Assembly: GCF_009834515.1 (NCBI RefSeq)
Contig: NZ_CP019426.1
Coordinates: forward strand, 2,159,501-2,223,500
Length of the DNA stretch: 64,000 nt
Direction of reading: 5' to 3'
Origin: Pseudomonas sp. R84
Lineage (GTDB): Bacteria > Pseudomonadota > Gammaproteobacteria > Pseudomonadales > Pseudomonadaceae
Every line of letters starts with the position of its first letter. The first letter of the stretch is position 1. This document shows, piece by piece, positions 35,901 to 45,200 of this stretch. The notes below the pieces were generated by a model. The model saw nothing but the letters and a program-made list of their open reading frames with translations. It searched no databases and was not told the origin of the DNA. Position numbers and translations under genes: made by a program.

Positions 35901-38900
35901 CGCTCTGGCAGATGCTCAAGAGCAGGCACGCCAGCAAGCCGAAAACCACCCGCAGCCGTACCCGGTGGACATCGGCGTGCATCAGCGCATTGCCGCATTG
36001 GCCGCTGAAAATCCGCAACGCACAGCGGTGATTTTCAATGATCAGCATTTCAGCTACGGCGAAATCGACCAGCGAGCCAATCAACTGGCGCACGCGCTGA
36101 TCGCCCGTGGTGTCGGTGCCGAAACCCGCGTTGGCGTAGCGTTGCCGCGCAGTGAGTCGGTAATCGTCGCGCTGCTGGCCGTGCTCAAGGCGGGCGGCGC
36201 CTATGTGCCGCTGGACACCAGTTATCCGCGCGAGCGTCTGGCCTATCTGATCGAAGATTCCGGGCTGGCGCTGCTGATCAGCGACTCGTCGGTGTCGGCG
36301 CAATTGCCGGTCGATGAAGCGGTGCCGCTGCTGGAACTGGATCGCCTCGATTTGCGTGAGCTGCCGATCAAGGCACCGCAGGTGCAACTCGATCCGCACA
36401 ACCTCGCCTACGTTATCTACACCTCCGGTTCCACCGGCAACCCGAAAGGCGTCAGCGTCGCGCACGGCCCGTTGGCCATGCACTGTCAGGCCATTGGTCA
36501 GCGCTATGAGATGCGTGACAGCGACTGCGAATTCCACTTCATGTCGTTCGCCTTCGATGGTGCCCACGAACGCTGGCTGACCAGCCTGACTCACGGTGCG
36601 TCGCTGCTGATTCGCGACGACACGCTGTGGACGCCGGAGCAGACCTACAACGCAATGATCGAACACGGCGTAACCGTGGTCGCCTTCCCGCCGGTGTACT
36701 TGCAACAACTGGCCGAACACGCCGAGCGCGTCGGCAATCCGCCGAAGGTGCGTATCTATTGCTTCGGCGGTGATGCGGTGCCGAACGCGAGTTTCGAGCG
36801 GGTTAAACGCGCGCTCGATCCGGACTACATCATCAACGGTTACGGCCCGACCGAAACCGTGGTCACCCCACTGATCTGGAAGGCCGGACGCGAAGTGCCA
36901 TGCGGTGCAGCCTATGCGCCAATCGGCAGCCGCATTGGTGACCGTAGCGCTTATGTGCTCGACGCCGATTTGAACCTGCTGCCGCAAGGCATGGCCGGTG
37001 AGTTGTACCTTGGTGGTACAGGGTTGGCGCGGGGTTACCTGAACCGTCCGGGTCTGACCGCCGAGCGCTTTGTCGCTGATCCGTTCAGCACCACCGGCGG
37101 TTTGATTTATCGCACGGGCGACCTGGTGCGTCAGCGTGGCGATGGCACGTTCGACTATCTGGATCGCATCGATAATCAGGTGAAAATTCGTGGCTTCCGC
37201 ATCGAGCTCGGCGAAGTCGAAGCGGCGCTGCAAGCCCTCGACGGCGTGCGCGAAGCGGTGGTCGTCGCGCAGGAAGGCAGCGCCGGCAGTGGCAAGCGCT
37301 TGGTGGCGTATGTAGTCGGCGATGCAGACCGTGCCGGCTTCACCGACGATCTGCGTGCACAACTCAAGGCGACGTTGCCGGCGCACATGGTGCCGGCGTA
37401 CGTGCTGCGTCTGGAACGCATGCCGCTGACACCGAACGGCAAACTGGATCGCAAGAACCTGCCGAAACCGGACGTCAGCCAACTGCAGCAAACTTACGTT
37501 GCACCGCAAACCGCGCTAGAACAGCAACTGGCGACGATCTGGCAGGACGTGCTCAAACTTGAGCAAGTGGGCGTCAGCGACAACTTCTTCGAGCTGGGCG
37601 GCGACTCGATCATTTCGATTCAGGTGGTCAGCCGTGCACGGCAGGCCGGGATTCGCTTTACACCGAAAGACCTTTTTCAGCACCAGACCATCGCGGCGTT
37701 GGCGTTGGTGGCGCAGACCGGTGAAGCGCTGCAGTCGATTGATCAGCAACCGGTGACGGGCAGCACTGCGCTGTTGCCGATTCATCAGGAATTCTTCGCG
37801 CAGGCGATTCCCGATCGTCATCACTGGAACCAGTCGGTGATGCTCAAGCCGAATCAGGCGCTGGACGCGCAGCTGCTGGAACAAGCGCTGGACGCTTTGG
37901 TACTGCATCACGACAGCTTGCGTCTGGACTTTGTCGAGCAGGCTGACGGCTGGGTCGCGCAATACCGCGATGCTGCAACGCAAGCGGGCGAGACCATCCT
38001 CTGGCAAGTCGAGGTGGCTGATCTCGCGGCGCTGCAGGCCCTGGGTGAAAAGGCCCAGCGCAGCTTGCAATTGAGCGGCGGCTCGCTGATTCGCGCGGTG
38101 CTGGCGAACCTGGCTGACGGTACGCAACGCCTGTTGCTGATCGTTCATCACCTGGTAGTCGACGGCGTGTCGTGGCGAATTCTGTTCGAAGACCTGCAGA
38201 ACGCTTACCGGCAGATCCTTGCCGGTCAACCCGTGCAATTGCCGGCCAAGACCAGCGCAGTCAAAGCCTGGGCGGCAGCGTTGCAGGACTATGCGGCAAC
38301 CCCAGCGCTGCAAACCGAACTGGGCTTCTGGCAGCAGCAGTTGCAGGGCGCTTCGGCTGCCTTGCCTTACGACCATCCGGACGGTGGGCAGCAACACGAT
38401 CAGGCGCTGACGATCCGCCGCAACCTCGACAAAAACCTCACCCGCCAGTTGCTGCAGAACGCTCCGGCCGCCTATCGCACGCAGGTCAACGATCTACTGC
38501 TGACGGCACTGGCGCGAGTGATGGTGCGCTGGACCGGTGCTGACAACGCGTTGGTCTTGCTTGAGGGCCACGGTCGCGAAGACCTCTTCGACAACATCGA
38601 TCTGACCCGCACGGTCGGTTGGTTCACCAGTGTGTTCCCGGCGCGTCTGTCGCCAGTGGCTGAGCTGGGGGCTTCGCTGAAACAGATCAAGGAGCAGTTG
38701 CGGGCGATTCCGCACAAAGGCATCGGCTTCGGTGCGCTGGCACATCTGGGCGATGCGCAGGCTCGCGAATCGCTGCAAGCCTTGCCGGCGCCGCGCCTGA
38801 CCTTCAACTATCTGGGCCAGTTCGATGGCAGCTTTGCCGAGGCGGATGAGGCTTTGTTCGCACCGACCAGCGAATCCGGAGGCGCTGAAGTCAACCTGCA

Positions 38901-41900
38901 AGGCCCGCTGGGCAACCCGTTGGCGCTGAACGGCAAAGTCTTCGGCGGTGAACTGGACCTGAGCTGGACCTATAGCGGCGCGATGTTCGACGCGGCGACC
39001 ATCGAGCGTCTGGCCGATGACTACGTGCAGGAACTAACGGCGCTGATCGGCCATTGCTGTGACAACGACAACCGTGGCGTGACGCCGTCGGACTTCCCGC
39101 TGGCGCAACTGTCGCAAGCGCAACTGGATGCGCTGGTGCTGGAGCCGCAAGGCATCAATGACATCTACCCGCTATCGCCGATGCAGCAGGGTATGTTGTT
39201 CCACACCCTGCTCGAACAGGGCAGTGGCGACTATATCAACCAGATGCGGCTGGACGTCGATGGCGTCGATCCGCAGCGTTTCCACGCCGCGTGGCAAGCG
39301 GTGGTGGATGCCCACGACATTCTGCGCACGGGGTTCTTCTGGCAGGGCGACTTGCCGCAACCGGTGCAAGTGGTGCAACGGCAGGTGGACGTGCCGTTCA
39401 GTGTGCTCGACTGGAGCGGCAAGGCTGATCTGGATTCGGCGTTGCAAACCCTGGTTGATGAGGAGCGCGCACTGGGGCTGGACCTGACCTGTGCGCCGCT
39501 GCTGCGTCTGGTGCTGGTGCGCACGGCGACTGATCGTCATCACCTGATTTACACCAACCATCACATCCTGATGGATGGCTGGAGCAGTGCGCAATTGCTC
39601 GGCGAAGTGCTGCAGCATTATCGCGGCGAAGCGGTGCCGCGTCCGGCGGGTCGCTATCGCGATTACATCGGTTGGCTGCAACGTCAGGATGCAACGGCGG
39701 CTGAAGCCTACTGGCTGGCGGCGCTGGAACCTCTGCACGAGCCGACGCGTCTGGCCAATGCCATTGCACGGCCAGTCGATGCTTTGCCAAGTGTCGGTTA
39801 CGGCGACCATTACCAAGTGCTGGACGCTGATCTGAGCGTGCGTCTGGGTGAATTTGCCCGGGCCTCGAAAGTCACCGTCAACACACTGGTGCAAGCCGCA
39901 TGGCTGCTGCTGTTGCAGCGCTACACCGGCAAGGACTGCGTGGCGTTCGGCGCGACCGTGGCCGGGCGTCCGGCGGATCTGCCGGGGGCCGAGGAGCAGA
40001 TCGGTCTGTTCATCAACACCTTGCCAGTGGTGGCCGCGCCGCAAACGCAGCAAAGTCTGGCCAGTTGGCTGCAAGCCGTGCAGGCGCAGAACCTCGCTTC
40101 ACGCGAGTTCGAACACACGCCGCTGGCGGACCTTCAGCGCTGGGCCGGGCAGGGCGGTGACGCACTGTTCGACAGCCTGATGGTTTTCGAGAACTATCCG
40201 ATTGGCGAAGCGCTGGAGCGCGGCGCGCCGCAGGGTTTGCGTTTCGGTGCAGTGGTCAATCAGGAACAGACCAACTATCCGTTGACCTTGCTGGTGAGCA
40301 TGGGCGCGCAACTGTCGGTGCACTTCAGTTACCAGCGCGACAGTTTCGCCCCGGCCAGCGTGGCGCAGTTGGGCGCGAGTCTGCAGCGTTTGCTGACGCA
40401 GATGGCTGCAGCAGGTGAACGTTCGTTGAGCGAGTTGAACCTGATCGACCACATCACGAACGTCGACACCGACTTCGTCACCGAACTGTGCATTCATCAA
40501 GGCATTGCCCGCCAAGTGGCAGCAACGCCGGATGCGCTGGCGGTGACCTTCGCCGATACACGACTGACCTACGGCGAACTGGACGCGCAGGCCAACCGTC
40601 TGGCGCACAAGTTGATCGAGCTCGGTGTCGGTCCTGAAGTGCGCGTAGGCGTGGCGATGCCGCGTTCCGAGCAGTTGCTGATTGCGCTGTTGGCAGTGCT
40701 CAAGTCGGGTGGCGCTTATGTGCCGCTGGACCCGGATTACCCGGCTGATCGCGTTGCCTACATGCTTGAAGACAGCCGTGCGCGAGTGCTGCTCACCGAG
40801 CAAGCAGTCGCGGCGACGCTGAGCGTGCCGGGCGATACGCAGGTGCTGCTGATGGATCCGGATTCGCTGAGCGGTTATTCAGCCGTCGCACCGCAAACCA
40901 AAGTGCAGCCGGACAACCTCGCGTATGTGATCTACACCTCCGGTTCCACCGGCAAACCGAAAGGCGTAGCGATTGCCCACCGCAATGTCATGGCGCTGAT
41001 CGATTGGTCGGCCAAGGTCTACAGCCGTGACGACATTCAAGGCGTGCTGGCGTCAACTTCGGTGTGCTTCGACCTGTCGGTGTGGGAGCTGTTTGGCACG
41101 TTGGCCAATGGCGGTTCGCTGATCATCGCGCGCAACGCGCTGGAGTTGCCGAACCTGCCGGCGCGCGATCAGGTACGCCTGATCAACACCGTACCGTCGG
41201 CCATCGCTGCGCTGCAACGCGCCGGGCAGATTCCGCCGAGCGTGCGCATCATCAACCTGGCCGGTGAGCCGCTGAAACAAGGGCTGGTCGACGCGCTGTA
41301 TCAACAGCCCACCGTTGAGCATGTCTACGACCTTTACGGCCCGTCGGAAGACACCACCTATTCGACGTGGACTCATCGCACCGCCGGTGGCCAGCCGCGC
41401 ATCGGTCGTGCTCTCGATCACAGCGCCAGTCACTTGCTCGACGCCGATCTGCAAGCGGTACCGCACGGGGTTTCGGCGGAGCTGTACTTGTCTGGTGCCG
41501 GCATCACCCGCGGTTATCTGGGCCGTGCGGCGATGACCGCTGAGCGCTTTGTGCCGAACCCGTTCGTCGGCAATGGCGAGCGCATGTACCGCACCGGCGA
41601 CCTGATTCGTGAACGCGAAGAGGGCGAGCTGGAGTACATGGGGCGGATCGACCATCAGGTGAAAATTCGTGGATTCCGCATCGAACTGGGCGAGATCGAG
41701 GCGCGATTGCTCGCGCAACCGGCGGTCACCGAAACGGCGGTGCTTGCCGTTGAAGGCGAGGGCGGTGCGCAACTGGTGGCCTACGTGGTCGCCGCGCAAC
41801 TGGATCTGTATGACGGTGAAGCGCAGCGGCAACTGCGCGACGGACTAAAGACTGGCCTCAAGTCTTCGTTACCTGACTACATGATTCCCGCGCACCTGCT

Positions 41901-42288
41901 GTTCCTTGAGCAGTTGCCACTGACGCCCAACGGCAAACTCGACCGCAAGGCCCTGCCAGCGGTGGATGCCAGCCAGATGCAGGCCGCGTATGTCGCGCCG
42001 CAGAGTGAGCTTGAGCAGCAGGTCGCGGCGATCTGGCAGCAAGTGCTCGAGGTTGAACGCATTGGTCTGAACGATCACTTCTTCGAACTGGGCGGGCACT
42101 CGCTGCTGGCCGTCAACGTGGTGTCGCGCATGGCCCTTGAACTGGGCCTGACGCTGACCCCGCAACTGTTATTCCAGCACCCCGTCCTGAGCGACTTTGT
42201 CGCTCGACTCGATACAGGAGGCGGGGCAATCAACGAACAGAAACTGAACAAGCTGGAAGCCCTGCTTGACGATATGGAGGAAGTCTGA
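29968..42288 (+). CDS. Pyoverdine side-chain NRPS, three modules (C-A-T-E, C-A-T-E, C-A-T)
   Basis: A 4106-aa NRPS. Module 1: LCL C (HHIVSDGW at 182), A (TSGSTG at 661), T (Ser1048), E (HHLAVDG at 1224). Module 2: DCL C (HHILMDG at 1690), A (2152), T (Ser2547), E (2727). Module 3: DCL C (3198), A (3657), T (GGHS, Ser4045). Pocket codes read by eye: DVWHVSLIDK (Ser), DGEACGGVTK (basic; here taken as OHOrn), DLWNNALTYK (Ala-like). The first C domain is LCL, fitting acceptance of the PvdL product. By role it is PvdI/PvdJ-like. The stop overlaps the next start (TGATG). Confidence 0.95.
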   Translation: MNAEDSLKLARRFIGLPLEKRQMFLAALQKEGVDFARFPIPAGIEAEDRLALSYAQRRMWFLWQLDPQSGAYNLPGAVRLSGRLNLGALEQAFASLVERHETLRTVFQRQADDSLLQVPATAPLMIRHEDFSALPASEREQAVVQAAEQQSVLPFDLAVGPLLRVTLLKLAEQEHVLLLTLHHIVSDGWSMNVLIDEFIRCYDAFDAGQPPQLSALPIQYSDYALWQRRWLEAGEQARQLDYWQAQLGDEHPVLELPLDHARPAMPSYRGTRYEFAIDGQLAEQLRNTAQKYQVTLFMLLLGAFNALLHRYTGQTDIRVGVPIANRNRGEIEGLIGFFVNTQVLRTRLDGQTRVDDLLRGIKETALGAQAHQDLPFEQLVEALKLERSLSHTPLFQVMYNHQPQVADIATLSTASGLVLDSLDWQSRTTQFDLTLDTYEKGGKLHAALTYASDLFEPATIERMARHWLRLLTAMVADPSQRIGELPLLEADEQHTLVHDWNNVHAVYPTETPIHQLIEAQVARTPNAPALVFGEQTLSYAELDARANRLAHLLREQGVRADSLVGVCALRSVEMVVALLAILKAGGAYVPLDPEYPQERLAYMIEDSGITLLLTQDALRASLPTDGVQVITLDQPGLLDGYGDSRPEVSVDPLSLAYVIYTSGSTGKPKGAGNSHAALVNRLCWMQEAYGLDASDSVLQKTPFSFDVSVWEFFWPLLTGARLVVAAPGAHRDPLQLIDIINRHGISTLHFVPSMLQAFIHEAGVESCVGLKRIVCSGEALPLDAQLQVFAKLPNAGLYNLYGPTEAAIDVTHWTCVDEGADSVPIGRPIANLRTHVLDAELLPVPSGVAGELYLGGAGLARSYHQRPALTAERFVPCPFHDGARLYRTGDRVRQRADGVIEYLGRLDHQVKLRGLRIELGEIETRLMQHPLVREAVVLVQGGKHLVAYLVLEQAQPDEQWQQDVKAWLLGSLPEFMVPAYLMTLEKLPVTANGKLDRKALPQPDAAPQQAFVAPQDALQKALAAIWEDVLGLERVGLEDNFFELGGDSIISIQVVSRARQAGIRLSPRDLFQYQTVRSLALVATLDNQTSVDQGPVTGSAVLGPIQQHFFSRAMPLREHWNQSLLLTPRDTLNAQWLDAALAQVINHHDALRLRFVESAEGWQQSHGPLVDSAELWLRDAETAEQLQALCNEAQRSLDLQNGPLLRALLVTLADGSQRLALIIHHLAVDGVSWRVLLEDVQQAYEQLAAGGGIQLPAKTNAFQTWTARLESAASRFDEQLDYWKTQHQGAQDLPCERPDGSLQNLHGEKIEWRLDAERTRQLLQQAPAAYRTQVNDLLLTALARTISRWTRQPGTLIELEGHGREDLFDDIDLTRTVGWFTSLFAVKLTASDDLDGSIKSIKEQLRAVPDKGLGYGVLRYLAAPSVRAELAQLAPPRITFNYLGQFDRQFDDAALLVPSAETSGVAQDPAAPLANWLTVEGQVYGGELSMSWGFSREMFDSATVQHLVDRYALELHALIEHCCTLQAAQATPSDFPLARVTQAQLDGLPVPAGQLDDVYPLSPMQQGLLFHTLYEQAAGEYINQLRVDVQGLDPERFRAAWQATVDAQDILRSGFVWQGELAQPVQIVHKQVHLPFSTLDWRDRDDQPAALAALADAERQQGFDLSSAPLLRLLLVQTGAEQWHLIYTHHHILMDGWSNSQLLGEVLQRYSGRTPANGGGRYRDYIAWLQRQDGQLSQAFWSGQLAALQEPTRLARAATGGENLSGHGDHYLTLDVQRTQTLEAFARQQKVTVNTLVQAAWLLLLQRYTGHEAVAFGATVAGRPADLPGIEQQVGLFINTLPVIGAPRPDQSVGSWLQAVQAQNLSLRDFEHTPLADIQRWAGQGGEALFDNILVFENYPIAQALSQAGQGLTFGEVGNLEQTHYALSVAVTLGQQLALHYSFDRGQFDSDVVAGISAHLLQLLEQFALSAERNLGEIALADAQEQARQQAENHPQPYPVDIGVHQRIAALAAENPQRTAVIFNDQHFSYGEIDQRANQLAHALIARGVGAETRVGVALPRSESVIVALLAVLKAGGAYVPLDTSYPRERLAYLIEDSGLALLISDSSVSAQLPVDEAVPLLELDRLDLRELPIKAPQVQLDPHNLAYVIYTSGSTGNPKGVSVAHGPLAMHCQAIGQRYEMRDSDCEFHFMSFAFDGAHERWLTSLTHGASLLIRDDTLWTPEQTYNAMIEHGVTVVAFPPVYLQQLAEHAERVGNPPKVRIYCFGGDAVPNASFERVKRALDPDYIINGYGPTETVVTPLIWKAGREVPCGAAYAPIGSRIGDRSAYVLDADLNLLPQGMAGELYLGGTGLARGYLNRPGLTAERFVADPFSTTGGLIYRTGDLVRQRGDGTFDYLDRIDNQVKIRGFRIELGEVEAALQALDGVREAVVVAQEGSAGSGKRLVAYVVGDADRAGFTDDLRAQLKATLPAHMVPAYVLRLERMPLTPNGKLDRKNLPKPDVSQLQQTYVAPQTALEQQLATIWQDVLKLEQVGVSDNFFELGGDSIISIQVVSRARQAGIRFTPKDLFQHQTIAALALVAQTGEALQSIDQQPVTGSTALLPIHQEFFAQAIPDRHHWNQSVMLKPNQALDAQLLEQALDALVLHHDSLRLDFVEQADGWVAQYRDAATQAGETILWQVEVADLAALQALGEKAQRSLQLSGGSLIRAVLANLADGTQRLLLIVHHLVVDGVSWRILFEDLQNAYRQILAGQPVQLPAKTSAVKAWAAALQDYAATPALQTELGFWQQQLQGASAALPYDHPDGGQQHDQALTIRRNLDKNLTRQLLQNAPAAYRTQVNDLLLTALARVMVRWTGADNALVLLEGHGREDLFDNIDLTRTVGWFTSVFPARLSPVAELGASLKQIKEQLRAIPHKGIGFGALAHLGDAQARESLQALPAPRLTFNYLGQFDGSFAEADEALFAPTSESGGAEVNLQGPLGNPLALNGKVFGGELDLSWTYSGAMFDAATIERLADDYVQELTALIGHCCDNDNRGVTPSDFPLAQLSQAQLDALVLEPQGINDIYPLSPMQQGMLFHTLLEQGSGDYINQMRLDVDGVDPQRFHAAWQAVVDAHDILRTGFFWQGDLPQPVQVVQRQVDVPFSVLDWSGKADLDSALQTLVDEERALGLDLTCAPLLRLVLVRTATDRHHLIYTNHHILMDGWSSAQLLGEVLQHYRGEAVPRPAGRYRDYIGWLQRQDATAAEAYWLAALEPLHEPTRLANAIARPVDALPSVGYGDHYQVLDADLSVRLGEFARASKVTVNTLVQAAWLLLLQRYTGKDCVAFGATVAGRPADLPGAEEQIGLFINTLPVVAAPQTQQSLASWLQAVQAQNLASREFEHTPLADLQRWAGQGGDALFDSLMVFENYPIGEALERGAPQGLRFGAVVNQEQTNYPLTLLVSMGAQLSVHFSYQRDSFAPASVAQLGASLQRLLTQMAAAGERSLSELNLIDHITNVDTDFVTELCIHQGIARQVAATPDALAVTFADTRLTYGELDAQANRLAHKLIELGVGPEVRVGVAMPRSEQLLIALLAVLKSGGAYVPLDPDYPADRVAYMLEDSRARVLLTEQAVAATLSVPGDTQVLLMDPDSLSGYSAVAPQTKVQPDNLAYVIYTSGSTGKPKGVAIAHRNVMALIDWSAKVYSRDDIQGVLASTSVCFDLSVWELFGTLANGGSLIIARNALELPNLPARDQVRLINTVPSAIAALQRAGQIPPSVRIINLAGEPLKQGLVDALYQQPTVEHVYDLYGPSEDTTYSTWTHRTAGGQPRIGRALDHSASHLLDADLQAVPHGVSAELYLSGAGITRGYLGRAAMTAERFVPNPFVGNGERMYRTGDLIREREEGELEYMGRIDHQVKIRGFRIELGEIEARLLAQPAVTETAVLAVEGEGGAQLVAYVVAAQLDLYDGEAQRQLRDGLKTGLKSSLPDYMIPAHLLFLEQLPLTPNGKLDRKALPAVDASQMQAAYVAPQSELEQQVAAIWQQVLEVERIGLNDHFFELGGHSLLAVNVVSRMALELGLTLTPQLLFQHPVLSDFVARLDTGGGAINEQKLNKLEALLDDMEEV

Positions 42289-45200
42289 TGGACAAGAGTG
42301 TTGCTTTGAGGGTAGCCAAGCGCTTTATCACTCTGCCGCTGGACAAACGTAAGCTGTACCTGGAAAAGATGCTCGAAGAGGGCGTCTCTCCGGCCAACCT
42401 GCCGATCCCGGAAACACGTTCCGGGTTTGCAGCGATTCCTCTGTCGTACGCTCAGGAACGCCAACTGTTCCTCTGGCAAATGGACCCGCATAGCACCGCG
42501 TATCACATTCCCAGCGCCTTGCGCCTCAAGGGGCAGCTGGACGTGGCGGCGCTGGAGCGCAGCTTCAATGCCGTGGCCGCGCGTCATGAAAGTTTGCGCA
42601 CCACGTTCGCCGAGCACGGCGAAACTTTCTGTCAGGTGATTCACCCGCAGTTGCCGCTGAGCATCACCCTGGCCCCTTTACCGGCCGGCCTCGACACCGC
42701 TGGCGCAGAGGCGGCGATCAAGGCGTTCGTCGAAAGCGAAACCGCGCGCCCGTTCAATCTGCAACAGGGGCCGCTGCTGCGCGTGGCATTGCTCAAGGTC
42801 GCCGATGACGATCATGTGCTGGTGTTGATCCAGCACCACATCATCTCCGATGGCTGGTCGATCAAAGTGCTGGTCAACGAGTTGATCCAGCATTACGCCG
42901 CCGACACCGCCGGGCAGCCACTGGCATTGCCGGAACTGGAGGTGCAATACGCCGACTACGCGATCTGGCAGCGTCACTGGCTGGAAGCGGGCGAGCGTGA
43001 GCGGCAACTGGCTTACTGGATCAAGACGCTGGACGGCGAGCAGCCGGTGCTGGAATTGCCCATCGACTTTCCGCGCCCGGCGGTGCAAAGCCTGCGCGGT
43101 GCACGTCTGCAACTGGACCTGCCAGCCGCCCTCGGCGATGCGCTCAAACAACTGGCCCAGCGTGAAGGCGCGAGCCTGTTCATGGTGTTGCTGGCGTCGT
43201 TCCAGGCGTTGCTGCATCGCTACAGTGGCCAGGCGCAGATTCGTGTCGGCGTGCCGACTGCCAACCGCAACCGGGTCGAAACTGAAGGCCTGATTGGCTT
43301 CTTCGTCAACACCCAGGTCTTGAATGCCGAGGTCAATGGTCAACTGCCGTTCAACCAATTGCTGGCGCAGGTCAAGCAAGCGGCGATGGCCGCCCAAGCG
43401 CATCAGGATCTGCCGTTCGAGCAGTTGATCGAAGCGCTGCAACCGGAACGCAGCCTGAGCCACAGCCCGGTGTTCCAAGTGATGTTCAACCATCAGACCA
43501 GCCGTGATCAGGGCCGTGGCGCGGTGCAACTGCCGCAACTGAGCGTCGAGGATGTGCAGTGGGAAGGGCGCACCGCGCAATTCGACCTGACCCTCAATAC
43601 CTATGAATCGAATGACGGTTTTGCCGCCGAGCTGACCTACGCCACCGATCTGTTCAAACCGGAAACCGTCGAGCGTCTGGCCCGTCACTGGCAGAACCTG
43701 TTGCAAGGCATCATCACCGCGCCAACCCAGCGTGTCGGCGAACTGCCGCTGCTGGACAGCGCTGAACACGGCGTGTTGTTGCAGGACTGGTTGCGCGTGG
43801 CGGATCACAGTGCGCAGGCCGAGTGCGTGCAGCAGGACTTTGCCTTGCAGGCGCAACAAAACCCGCAGGCCACGGCGCTGATCATCGGCGACGAGGTGCT
43901 GACGTATGGCGAACTGGATACCCGGGCCAATCAACTGGCGCATCACCTGATCAAGGCCGGCGTCGGCCCGGATCAGTTGGTCGGCATCGCGGTCGAGCGC
44001 AGCGTTGAGATGATCGTCGGCCTGCTGGCGATCCTCAAGGCCGGTGGCGCTTATGTGCCGCTGGACCCGGCGTATCCCGAGGATCGTCTGGCCTACATGA
44101 TCGAAGACAGCGGTCTGCAATTGCTGCTGACCCAAACGCACTTGCAGGCGCAATTGCCGATCCCGGCGGGTGTGCAAACCCTGTTGCTCGATCAGCCCGG
44201 TGACTGGCTGGCGGCTTACCCACAGACCGCGCCGGACGTTGCCGTCAATGGCGAACACTTGGCGTACACGCTCTACACCTCTGGCTCTACCGGCAAACCG
44301 AAAGGCGTGATGGTACGCCACGCGGCGCTGCGCAACTTTGTCGCGAGCATGATCAAGCAGCCGGGGATTGCCGCTGCGGATCGCATGCTGTCGCTGACCA
44401 CGTTCTCCTTCGATATTTTCGGCCTGGAAATCTACGGCCCGCTGCTCGCCGGCGCCTGTGTGGTACTGACCGGCAAGGACGTGCATCAAGACCCGCAAGC
44501 GGTGCTCGAACTGATCGAGCGTCATGCCGTCAGCGTGCTGCAAGCCACGCCATCGACCTGGCGCATGCTGCTCGACAACGAACACGCAGCGATTCTCAAG
44601 GGCCGCACGTTCCTCTGTGGCGGTGAAGCGCTGCCGCAGGAACTGGCCCAGCGCATGCTGGCGCTGACGCCGAGTGTGTGGAACCTGTATGGCCCGACCG
44701 AAACCACGATCTGGTCGGCGCAACATGCGCTGAGCGTGGACGACAGTCGTCCATTCCTTGGCACGCCGATCGACAACACCGCGCTGTACATCCTCGGCAG
44801 CGACCTTGAGCTGAATCCGCTCGGCGCACCCGGTGAATTGCTGATTGGTGGTGACGGTCTGGCGCGTGGTTATTTCCAGCGTCCGAGCCTGACCGCTGAA
44901 CGTTTTGTGCCGGATCCGTTTTCGGCAAACGGCGCGCGTCTGTACCGCACCGGCGACCTGACCCGTTATCGCGCAGAAGGCGTGATCGAGTACATCGGGC
45001 GCATCGACCATCAAGTGAAAATCCGTGGTTTCCGTATCGAGCTTGGCGAGATCGAAGCGCGCTTGCTTGCGTTGGACAGCGTGCGTGAAACCGTCGTCGT
45101 CGCTCAGGACGGCCCGACCGGTCCGCAACTGGTCGGCTATGTGGTGCCGTCCGCCAGTGCTGTTGACGAAGTCGAACTGCGCGCCGCACTGAAAGCCAGC

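Noticed and set aside
35970..37470. Reading the DGEACGGVTK A domains as plain Lys
   Set aside because: Possible from the acidic pocket, but it would leave the pyoverdine with no hydroxamate ligand in seven modules. Kept as the alternative, not the main call.
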